Shown: one piece after another, positions 1 to 11,100 of the stretch
Position numbering within the stretch: the stretch's first letter is position 1
How the letters are laid out: every line of letters begins with the position of its first letter
Origin: Aplectana chamaeleonis
Taxonomy: Eukaryota > Nematoda > Chromadorea > Rhabditida > Cosmocercidae
Length of the DNA stretch: 64,000 bases
Direction: 5' to 3'
Assembly (NCBI GenBank): GCA_029168955.1
Contig: JAPDOI010000153.1
Coordinates: 681,001-745,000, forward strand
Position numbers and translations under genes: made by a program
The notes under the pieces: generated by a model
What the model was told of the DNA's origin: nothing
What the model saw: only the letters and a program-made list of their open reading frames with translations
The model's database searches: none

Positions 1-1470
1 ATAAAAACTTTTGTTCGAGTTCGATTCCACATTTCTCGAAATCAAACGAGATTTTGATCCAACGACATTCCGACGAATGCACGATGTAAAGTTTTAGATG
101 TGAAAAAGTATGGAAGAAACCTCGCTTCTGAAACAAAAAATGAGAATCATTCCAGGTGCATTTTCCTAATTCCGATTTTTCTCCTACTACACGCCGATGA
201 ATGTGAACTGAGTATTGAATATACACATAGATATAGCGAAAAGAGACCAGTCACATGAGTAAAAACTTACATGACAAACTAAGTCCTTTTTTGCCTAAGC
301 TATTTCCTTCGTCTGAGTTCAATCCAACGACACACCAGTGAACAAAAACTTTAAGTTCTATGTATATACAAGAAAGAGAGGCAAAAATCATGCGATCCAA
401 GCAATAACCCTGATTCGATTTCCATCCTACGCTGCTTCAGTGAACGCTCACCGATAAGAACATATGGCGAATTTCGCGAAAGAAAAATAGAAGAAAGATT
501 TTGTTGCAGAAAGAACGTTTGAAAGGAAACCACCACAACGCCTGCCGAAACTTTTTTCCAATTGAATTTCGACTCTACGACACACCATTGAGCGTGTACT
601 GACTAGTCGCATTATATGATAATGAAAAAAAAAACAAAAAATACACTTTGCCGCAGGAAAAGTTCTAAAGGGAATTTTGCCCAGTCCTCTTTAATTTTTT
701 CCGCACTACGACACACCAGCGACCGCGTACTGGCCACTTGTGCTTACGGCGAAAAAAATTGCTATTGCAAGAAAAAACTCTCAAAATTGCACTACGCGCT
801 TTCCACCTAAGCTTTTGTCCTGAGTTCGATTCTGTTCCTACGAGACACAAGTGAACGATGGCATATATTCCAGAAACAAAACAAGAAACACAACTTCTCA
901 AAAAAGATGAAACCTTCGAGGGCAAACTTCAAAGAATTCCTACGGAGCTTTTGTCTTAGTTCGATTTCCATCCTACGATACACCAGTGAACGCATATTGA
1001 GCAGTGGCACACATTGCAAAAAAAAATACAAGGAACACAATTCCTTAAGAAAAGACAAATTCTATAAGGTAAACTTCCATATTTTCCGCCGAGGCTTTTT
1101 TCTTGGTTTGATTTGCATGCCACGAAACTCCAGCGAACGCTTTCAAACCTACGGCACTCCAGTAAACGCAAGAGACATCAATTTCAAAATGGAAAAACGT
1201 TCCAGGCAAATTTCTGCCATTCCTGAATGATTTCCTTACGTAGATGTCCATGACATGGGAGACTAGCATATTTTCCCATGATAGGTTTTCCATACTAAGA
1301 CACACCAGTGAACGCACGGTAGTGCGCCTATAGTCCTCATCTCCACAAATAATTAGATTAGAACAATTATCTGCCAACCCTACAACACGCCAGTGGATCA
1401 TTATATAAATATATATTTTTCTACATTCAAGTTTGACGTTCATTGCTGTGTCGTAGGAAGTAGATCGAAT
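1..1470. repeat. diverged tandem satellite, about 125-135 bp unit
   Basis: A degenerate unit recurs head to tail. Its best conserved block reads CTACGACACACCAGTGAACG and variants, at about 328, 587, 709, 839, 975, 1121, 1297 and 1382. It is followed by an A-rich stretch and preceded by TTTTGTCTTGGTTCGATTCC-like sequence. Isolated copies of the block recur near 2812, 2845, 4380 and 4963. The array lies in the intron downstream of the last visible exon of the minus-strand ligase gene. A 189-codon minus-strand ORF (1045-1614) overlaps it; I treat that as a by-product of the repeat and not as a gene. Confidence 0.7.
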
Positions 1471-2006
1471 GATACTCCTCCAACAATGCGTTATGCAACG
1501 CAAAAACTTCATCTTGGATTCTGAAAGAGGTTTTAGCCGCGAAACGAACATATACAGCGGAGAACTGATGGTTTGTTTGGAAGTAGGCTCAACATACTTT
1601 TCGATACCCTTCAACTTCGGACAACTGTTCCTTTACGACAGAAAATATCGAAGACGGAACTCTTTTTTCACCAGGCACTAGAACCAGACAGACAACTTCC
1701 GGCCAGACTTCAACTCGCCTCAAAGTGCACGACTCGCCTTTCAAATGTCAGAAGCACTTGCCCCGAATTTCGAAAATGGGTGTGTAATTGCAGGCAAAAA
1801 GTGCACGAGGGCGTCCACCCCCTCCCTCCCCCCGGGACCGAAACTACCTTGCAGCTAGTATCCCAATAACTCAACCAACACTATTAGAACTAAACTATTG
1901 TCAAAATATAAGAAAATTCACTGATTTCAGCTACATACATAACTGGGGAGTGGCAAGCGAAGTGGGCCCGCCACGCCCCCTGTTGGTTAGTAGTCCAAGC
2001 TCCTAC

Positions 2007-2185
2007 CTTCGTTGCAATCGATCTTTCGCATGAGCATATCGGAATCGTTGTACATAGTAGAATACAAGCCAGGCTAGTGATATGACCATCAGAATAATAA
2101 ACGAAATGGAGACAAACAGAACGGACGTCTTCGAAAAACTCCGAAGCGCATCCGTCGATCCATCCCCGGAATCGATCGCGGACAC
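2007..2185 (-). CDS. ligase exon 5: transmembrane segment and juxtamembrane block
   Basis: The acceptor is TTTTCAG directly before position 2185 and the donor AAG|GTAGGA follows position 2007. The exon starts in phase 0 and ends with two bases of a split codon. It encodes an acidic/serine stalk ([18 protein letters not shown]), a membrane helix and the basic [13 protein letters not shown] motif. The similarity to vertebrate RNF130/RNF150 and fly Goliath is strong over about 40 residues and is the basis for the gene identification. In relatives the next residues are a leucine/alanine-rich linker and then the RING; no such sequence is visible to the left on this strand, so that exon lies outside the window. 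Confidence 0.9.
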
Positions 2186-5100
2186 CTGAAAACTCCGAGG
2201 AAAATTGAAAATAGTTCATAATAAGTTTAGTTTAGTGAGGCCCCGTCTCATTTGTAACAGTTTGTACAAATTCTTATTTCTGACAGTTCCAGAAAGACTA
2301 GGTCTTCTATGAGGAAAATTATATTGAAAAAAGTGAAGGAAAAATTCCCGTGAAATTATGCAAAAATGTGTCTCCGGCGATCGCTCCGCCATGAACGTAC
2401 CAGTTTATCAGAGGAAACGTTCTACCAATAATTTGGTTGGTGTTGTTGGGTTGCAAAATTCATTTGGACAAAAGGTTTGAAAAAAGGTCAAATACGCCTT
2501 TCAAAGGAGTATAGCAGGCAAGACACCGCCCCACTTAGAACAGTTATCCCAACCCTTTTATGCTAGTTGTCCCACCACTTATGCTGGCTTCGAGAGCGCA
2601 ATTTCGCTCAGAAAGTAGTAACGATCGCAGAATTACAGCAATTGTTTCATAAACGCAGTTTTTTATAAGTTTTGATCTTCAAAAAAAAATGGTCAGGAAA
2701 ATCGATTTAAATTTAATTGAAGTACAAAGAGATTAGGTTTATTCTGCTTTACACGACGCATTATGAAGAACGTTTCTGCAGTAAAACACAATAACAGTTC
2801 ATTTTTGTCCTACGAGACGCCAGTAAACGCGGGCCATTATAGTCCTACGAAAAACAAGTGAACGCGTGACACGATTTTTAAAATTCCTTTTTTGAACAAA
2901 AAAAACTCAACCTTGGAAAAAAATCGGAAATTTAAATTTTTTGCTTCGAAAAAAATTCAGATCGTGCAGACTTATAATAATGGTGACAGTCTTCCCTTTT
3001 TCTCATGATATCGTTCAGGAATTATGAACTCATTTGAAATCCAAGTTCGAAAATAAAAACGCTAGACTTTTTTTGGCAATTTCCGCGAAAATGTCTAAAG
3101 TCTAACCGAATACGACTGTCCGTCAACGCGGCCGGCGTGCGTGTCGAGCGGCCATCGCGAATCGCGCATTTTTCGGACCAGTAGATCTATTAGCAGTAAA
3201 AATAGACAAATAGGGAATAATTCTTGTTCGCAGCCGTGGAAAGGCTCATCCAGAAAACGCCTACGTGAATGCTGATCGCGTGAGCGTACAGTATCAATCA
3301 GACAGAATAACCTAGTGAAACCCCAACCCATTGGTCACAGTTGCTCAACATTTTCTCATGTTATCTGTCCATACTTTGACGCTGCCTCGCGGAGCATAGG
3401 CCTTAGCAGGGAAAGGTAACGAAAAACTAAGGATCCAATCTGGGAAAACTGGCCAAAAAAGGCAGCTTACTATTAAAGGAACATTGGTCCTCATCCTGAC
3501 ACAAGATAACTTCTTCGAAAGCCGTAATAGAACTTGGATCTCCAATACTTGCACTTTTTCTAGGCGCACCCGCAGGGCATTCTTACAGACACTTAATATA
3601 CCCGAACAGCTGACATCCCATTCATGGAACATGAGACGCCGTTTCCAGGAGACGGAGACAATAGGTGCATGCCCAGTTTCTTTTCGCATTCAGAAGCCTC
3701 CACACAATCCCAGAATCATCTGTGAACCATAGCCGGGCTAAGGCCAGCCAAGAATAGAACTGCCACAATATTCCACAGGACTCAAAAAATTTCGACTTTT
3801 CAGAAAAAAAAACTAGTTTGAATGGCATTGGTTCAGAGAACCTACCCCAACGACAATTAGTTACGTTAGCAGCTCTGCAGCGCAGAGGCAGTTTCTCTAA
3901 ACCACTACCGTACATACAAATATTTGATTTGATTTGATTTATTACACGGTAGAACCGCCGTTGTTTATACTTCCGCGGCCGACCACCGCAGTATAGTGCA
4001 TGTCGGCGATATTGATCACATGGCGGTGCACATTCGATATTATAGGATCGCCCTTCGCGGCGCCGCTCGGCCACGGAAGTGTAAGCGACGCCTAAGGTGT
4101 CAACTCACCGCATCGCTCAGCGTGCACATGCCTTGCACGGCAGTGCTACTGCTCTGAAACCATATGGCACTCAAACCGGGAGGCGGTTGATCCCGCGATA
4201 TCACCAGCACACTATTCGGCAGACTTTGCAGTTTAGACAGGCACTTACGGCACTCGTTACATAGAAAATACGTGTTTGCCAGCGGGGTACCTAAAAAAAA
4301 AGATCCTGAAGACTTAGCAATTAACTTGAAAACGCTTATAGTGTATAATATGATCACTTAACCGCTCAACAAGATTTCTGCTCCACGACACGCCAGCGAA
4401 CGTTTACTTATTATTTCTATGTTAGGCGGAAAAATATCCAACACACACGATTTTTAGGGAAAGACAGGCACCCAGCAAGCTTACGAAACCCTCCCTCAAA
4501 AACATGACTTTTGAAATTGTCATGTAATTGTGTAGATACCCCTCCTGAATAAAACTTGTCAGATGCGAGATCAAAATCCCTCAAATTAAGCGAGGTACAG
4601 GCGACAACCAAGGACCGGCCCCCGCAATCACTATCACAGGCCACACCTTTTTCTTATTTTTCGAACTCAATAGCGGCTAGATTGACGACTGCCGGTCTGT
4701 CTCGTCATTCTTGTTCGGACTGCGGATGAAAAGAACTACAGGCCTGGGGCGACTCGTCCATAAAATCATCGGCTTCGAAATATAGGCATTTTTCAAGGAG
4801 CTAACTCCGTTTGTAGGGGGCTTTAGAAGATTCTACAGATGTTATTGTGATCAGTGATCCATTCTCTACAAGACGAGCATGAAATTCAATGTGAACTTTC
4901 GGGTGTTCTCAGCCTTTAGGGATAAGTGGTAGTGATAGCCAAGTATGTATAGGTGGATGTGCCCTACGACACTTCAGTGAACGTCTACCAAAAACCTAAA
5001 GAAGAAAACATGTTTTGAATAAGCTCGAGCGTATATTTTGAATTTGTGTTTTTGGAGTTTCGTGCACAAGATACTTTTGTCGCGCGACGAATTGTCGAAA

Positions 5101-8100
5101 AAAATTATCAAAGAGCTAACTGACAGCTGTCAGTCATTCAGCATTCTGCCCTACGATGAACCGAAATCCTCAATAAAAAATCTATATAAAAACCATTAAT
5201 TTCTCAGAAAAAAAAACGGGCAAACTTTGAAATTGTGTTTTTAATTTTTTTTAGACAATATCATTTCGTAGCCAGGCGCATCGTTGGAACAAATTACTTC
5301 AGTTCTAGGTAAAACTCGGGCAGTGTAGCGACTACATATTGTGCTACACTATACCAAAACCTTTAGCTTCAAGTTTATTCCCTTCGAAACTGGAGCCCCG
5401 ATATGTTTTAATCACGTTCGTCAACCCATTTTTTCAACACAACTTTCTTGCACTGGGTTGGTCTTCTTGGAAGACGAAAGGAAAATGAAAAGCGCGCGCC
5501 TCCATCGGAGTCCCACGGGTCTCAAAAAAGAATGGAGCCTTCATCCTATGGAGCTCAATTTCGAAGTGACTCGCGAGAATTCGCTGAGAGCCTAGGCTGA
5601 TAATTTTTCTCACTCCGAAAAGATATTTGGACAGAATTAAGAAGAAATATTGGCAAATTCATATGGTACATTCAATCATTATCGTCAAGCGGACCCTACG
5701 CCAACGGGGGACAAACGCTGGGAAGAAGAAGAATATAAGGTTGAAAGAAGTACGGTAAAAACTGCAACAACAACAGTACATATTTTCGTCAAAAACCTGA
5801 AAGTCCATCAAAACTTAGTAGTAAATATTTAAACCTAGGGTTACATGGCGTTTCCCAAAAACTCAACAGGCGCCGCGATTATCTTCAACAACCCTTTGAT
5901 CGAGGGTGACTAGCGCCCCCTAACCCTTCAAAAAACTTGGCTTCTAACCCCTTAGGTTTCTCGTTAATCAACCTGCACCCAGTTTCATAGGTAACCCAAG
6001 AATTCACCGACATCGTGGAAAACTACCCTTAGTTCAACTCCATAACTTCCGAAATACACTAAGTACCAACAACCTCAATTCGAGGAACAGTTGACCTTCT
6101 CTTAGAGCAGCAACACCTCATTGAGTAACAGTTGCTCATCTCATGTACCCACACACTTTGCAAACAGGAAAATATTCGAAAAAATTCAAAATTTCATCAA
6201 AATTCAATGACGGCTCAACAAGAAACCCATGGAGTGTCGCGATTTCCGACAATAAATTTATGGATAGAGGATAACCCCTAAAACGTGGCTTGCAACCCAA
6301 GGTTTATCGCTAACCCTTTTGGGTTCAGTTCTCGCAGGTAACTCAACGGGTCCCCGATCGCGTGAAAAGGTATGCGCTCCATTCAATTCCAAAACTTCCG
6401 ATGTACCATAAGCATGAACTTGCTTATAGTAAAACACCACCTCGAGGAACAGTTGACCCTTTCGCAAACCAATGAATCCTCCTCAAGGGACTGTTGACCT
6501 TCTTAAGTACCAAAATCCCAACCTCGAGGAACGGTAAACCTTCTCGCTGTGCGAAAACCCCTCCTCGAGTAACAGTTGTCCGTCTCCATCAAAAATTGAT
6601 CAACAAACAATGACGGTTTAACGAAAAACCCATAGGGGGTCGAAATTATCAGCAATAAACCCATAGGCTGAGGATGACCAGCGCCCGCAGCCTTTCCCAC
6701 CCTTAAAGGCATCGTACGCTCAGAAAACCGTATATTATTTTTTCATGTTTTTGTGTAGCTTGGCCTCTCTAGTGGACGAAAATGTCGAAGGGGCCATGAA
6801 AAACCTTCGATTGCAAAGAAAATTCATTAGGAACACATTGCAGGTATGAATTTGAATTTCGCGCCAGAATGGTTTTTGACGTTTTTCTGCCTTTGGAGGC
6901 GTCTTCACTGTCATTTTCGAAGTATTTCAGCATGTGGAGTTTGTAGCGTAACTGCTTTTCATGTTGTTTGACGGTCGCATCAAAATTCTATGAAGAAAAG
7001 CTAGATGACTGGTGAGAAATGGTGGCGGATCCTCATCTTTAACCACTTACAACCTTATAATCCTATGTTTTTGAAGCGCCGAAGATCACAGAGGTGGTAT
7101 ACCGGGCTCATTCATAAAATTATGCCTAAAAATGAAAATTGGTTTTGAGCGCGAACGATGCCTTTGAAACTTGACTTTCAACTCGAAGGTCTATCGGTAA
7201 CTATTCCGGGTACAGTTCTAGCAGGTAACCCGATTGGTCCCTCATGGCGAGGAAAAGTACTGTGCTTTTCTGGGCGAAATTCCGGTCCGCAATTGCGTCT
7301 CGACACACTTTGCGGCCGCACGCGCTCGAGTCAGTCGAGTTTCCAGCGCCAAAGCCGACTCGATATGGCTTTTCTATACAGTTTTCTCCAATTTTGTTTA
7401 GTTTCCAATTCTGAAACCTACCTAGAGTCAACAGATCGGCGGCTGCGGCGCTGGAAACTCTTTCGACTCGAAAGCGCGCGGCCGCAGAGCGTGTCGAGAC
7501 GCAATTGCAGACCGGAATTTGGCCCAGAAAAGCAGAGTAACAGCAATTCCATAACTTCAAAGACTTCATAAGCGTGAACTTTCCTATAGTAAAATACCAC
7601 CTCAAAGAACAGTTGATCTGCTCGCGTTCCAAAAAGACTTCCTCGAGGAACAGTTGGCCTTTCCTATTAGCAACAACCCAATCTCTTGGACTAATTACCC
7701 CCCTCAGTAACAGTAATCTAGCGTACACAAACACTTCGACAACAACAGAATGTTCAAAAAAAAACTGAAGCTTTCTCAAAATTCAGTGACGGCTTAACAA
7801 GGAACCCATCAAGGGTCGTAATTTTCGAGAATGAATCCGTCGATCAAGGATCACCCCTGAAACTTGATTTTCAACTTGAAGGTTCATCGTTGAATATCCC
7901 GAGCTTAGTTCTAGGTAGAAAACCCAACGGGGCCCCGATCGCGAGGAAAGGTAGGCATTTCCTTCAATTCCATAACTTCTTAGGCACTATAGCGCGAACT
8001 TTCATATAGTAAAATACCACCTCGAGGAGCAGTTGACCTTTTCAGGTACTCACAATGCACTTAGCGCGCGCGTGTCCGGGGATAACTACGCCATCATGGG

Positions 8101-11100
8101 GCTTTCACAGCTGCCCTTTGAGCATAAAGCTTCCCCCTCCTTCCACTACGGATTCAGAAGCGGACACGCGCCTTCTAAGCCGCTTAGCGTCTGAATGTTA
8201 GCCGCATATTTGAGAACCACACTCAAGATTTTTTTTTGTTTTTGCCCTGAGCCAAATATTTTTCGCAGCCAGATGCAGATTTATGATCAACTCCGCCGCT
8301 TAGCGCCCACCCATGGGATAGGAATGTGGGTGGATGAACGGCGACGATTAATGATTCGACTACACTACATCCAGCTGACGTCAGACTGCCAAATGACGTC
8401 ATCGGCATGTCAGCAGCCCAGAACGATGGCTAATTGCTCTGATGAATCTAATTGTGGACGGATTTCTGAGAAAAAATTACTCCGAAAAAAGTGTAAAAAA
8501 TGAACAAAAAGGCAATATGAAATTAGTAATGCGATTTTTTTCCAAAAAATGACTACAAATAAAAAAAGAATTCGCCAAAATACTAGAATTTTCCCAATGA
8601 ACATCTACCTTACATAAACTTCAAAACGCGAAAAGTGGGCTAGAAAGGAGAAGAAAAGAAGGAATTCTGGAAAGTACGGAATTCTCGAGCGCAAAGTCAG
8701 AAAACGCTCAGAAATCAGCAAGTTTTTTTTGATTTTTCTAACAATCTCCAATTTATTTCAGTTCTATGTGAATTTAATTTATGCGAATTCAGATAAGGTA
8801 AGTGAGAAATTTTCCGTTTTCCGTTTTGTGACCATTTCCGCATAACCACTTCCGTTCTCCGACATTTTGTAGAAAACACGGCAAAAAATCGGAAAAAGAA
8901 ACCAGCTATTGACAAAGCGCGAGATTTTCGATTCCCCAGTATTTTTTTCATTTGACGTTTCCGCTTCTCGGTCAGGAATAACAAAAATTTAGCACATCGG
9001 AAATCGAAAATTGGAAAACGGAATGGTTCTCAAGATCTAGGAAGGCGGAAATCGAAGCTCCGAAAAACCGTCGGAAATCGGTAAAACGATAACCGGGATG
9101 TCAGAAATCTGCTCATCCGAAATTCTGGACCTCACACAAAGGCGATTCCAATTTTTCAACATTTCAAGGCGTTTATGGGAACTCGAAAAGCGGAATGCAA
9201 AAACTATCGGAAATTGGAATTCAACCCATCTCTATTATCAGTCCGCTCTTGCGCATCCACGAAAATTTCCGTTCTCCTGTTTGTGACGATTTCCTCATAT
9301 CCGCTCAAGATTTTCGGCATTTTGTAGAAAAAACTGTTAAAATTCGAAAAATGAATTCAGCTGGCGACGAAGCGCGAGATTTTCAATTTTATCGTATTTT
9401 TCTATTTACGTTTTCCGCCTTTCGATCAGCAATAAGAAAAATCTGTACTTCGGAAATCAAAAATCGGAAAACGGAATGGTCAATAAAATCCAGGAAGGCG
9501 GAAATCGCAACGCCAGAAACCGTCGGAAACTGGTAACACGGAAATCAGGATTTCTGAAGTCTGCTCATTCCAGTCTCTGGACCTTCCATATATGTATGTA
9601 GGTAATTCCGATTTTTCCCGCACTTTGAGGTCTTCTTAAAAACTCGAAAATTGGAAGGTAAAAAACCATCGAAAATCGGAATTCAGCACATCCCTACTAT
9701 CAGTTCACTCTAGCCTATCCGTTTTCCGTTTTCGGACAAAAAATATTTTCCGTTTGCTTATTGCATGTTGGACGAATAGTTTTTTCCTCACAATTACTTC
9801 AACATATGTACCGTACCGTGCGGGATGCTTTTTCATGTTTTCTTTAGCGAAATCTAGAAACGATCGATATATTCATTTCCTCCAGAAAAAAATAAAAAAT
9901 AGCGAACAATAAATTAGAACTCACCACCAGTGCAGAAATCCTCGCTCCACGGGCTAAATGTGGTCCCAGGAGCGACCTGGGCGTTCGAATTCCCAATGAT
10001 TTGCTCATTATTGCATACCATTTTCCACTGAAAAAGTAAATTTTAACTAATAATCTATATAGTTTCACCAAGACACTTGCTTACTGCTGACTTTTTTTGT
10101 AAAATTTTCTGGTATTTGTTTAGAGAGCCTACAACACGACGTCGCACAGCTCACGCGACGTCGCGGAATTCACACGACAACGCTGGGCAGAGTTATGGGT
10201 GTCACTGATAATTTCGCCGCCGGGCGGCGAGATGCAATCCTATAATATCAATTGTGCCGCTCCGCGTGATCAATACTAAATAAATCCCCTGTGCGGGCCG
10301 CTTGGCGGCGCGAGTATAAACGACGCTTTAACCTCCCAATCTAGCGTCGCAAACCAATAATATACGTTTGAAATCTCACCGAGAAAAGAATTGAGCAAAA
10401 AATAAGTATTGATGGATTTACGCAGTCGTAAAGGCGGCACGTAACACATAGACTTCACTATGGAAATGCAGAAGTTGTAGCTTTGTAACCCCAAACACAG
10501 TTCGAGAACGGAAAGGTAGGCCCTCTAAACCAGTGCCCTTTTTCTTCTGAAAACTTAACATTTCCTCTGTGTATTAGGCCGAGAAAACACAGTAAAAAGT
10601 CGCTCAACCGCGTTCCGAGAAATGAACAATTCGGTAACATACCCAAAACAATGCGTTTTTCAAGACATAATCGCCAATGAATTTTCTGGTTCCGAGTTTA
10701 GCAAACAAATACTTTTGAACATTCAACTTTTAGAATATTGTATTGATTTATTGACTTTTCCACAATAACCATAAACTTCGGCAAGATGGCGACTAATGTC
10801 GCTTTCTCAGCGGAAACAAATCGCTGCAGAACCCCGTTTCAACCAACGAGCGCATTTTCACTGGCGCATCGGTGGAATTCCAACGATGCTCCACGGAACA
10901 ACCTGCGAATTTTCCTGGACGGGTTTTCTACCCGGTTTCGAAAACTTTTTTCCAATTCAAGGCTGCGTTTTTTTGGGAGTCCTTAAACCACTTTCGCTTT
11001 GAAATGGAATGTGATTTCTCAGTTGTAAACTTCGAACTGAGACCAAGTCCGTAAAAGGAAATGACTATACTATGGCTCTATACTATGAGAAAAAACTTGG

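Larger units (their letters stand above)
2186..4108 (-). other. ligase intron 4 (1,923 nt)
   Basis: The donor GCG|GTGAGT is at 4108 and the acceptor TTTTCAG ends at 2186. It holds a foldback element (about 3099-3330), a small GC-rich dispersed repeat (about 3950-4085) just inside the donor, and two isolated copies of the 1-1470 satellite block near 2812 and 2845. Overlapping ORFs at 3345-4074 on either strand look like chance or repeat ORFs. Confidence 0.65.
5830..8070. repeat. degenerate long-unit tandem repeat with two later insertions
   Basis: Blocks such as AAACTTGACTTTCAACTCGA, followed by AACCCAACGGG and later ACCTCGAGGAACAGTTGACC, recur near 5900-6120, 6280-6470, 6480-6600, 7160-7690 and 7850-8040. 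Allowing for inserted elements, the spacing is roughly 400 bp. A TTAA element (6703-7166) and a hairpin element (7258-7539) interrupt copies of the unit, so the array is older than both. Nothing here looks coding. Confidence 0.6.

Noticed and set aside
1045..1614. 189-codon minus-strand ORF, the longest apart from repeats
   Set aside because: It lies in the 1-1470 satellite and the ligase intron, has no recognisable domain and no splice signals, and contains satellite-derived repeats.
8761..8796. 36-nt plus-strand micro-exon with excellent TTATTTCAG acceptor and GTAAGT donor
   Set aside because: Antisense inside a ligase intron and within a repetitive block; no neighbouring exons to join.
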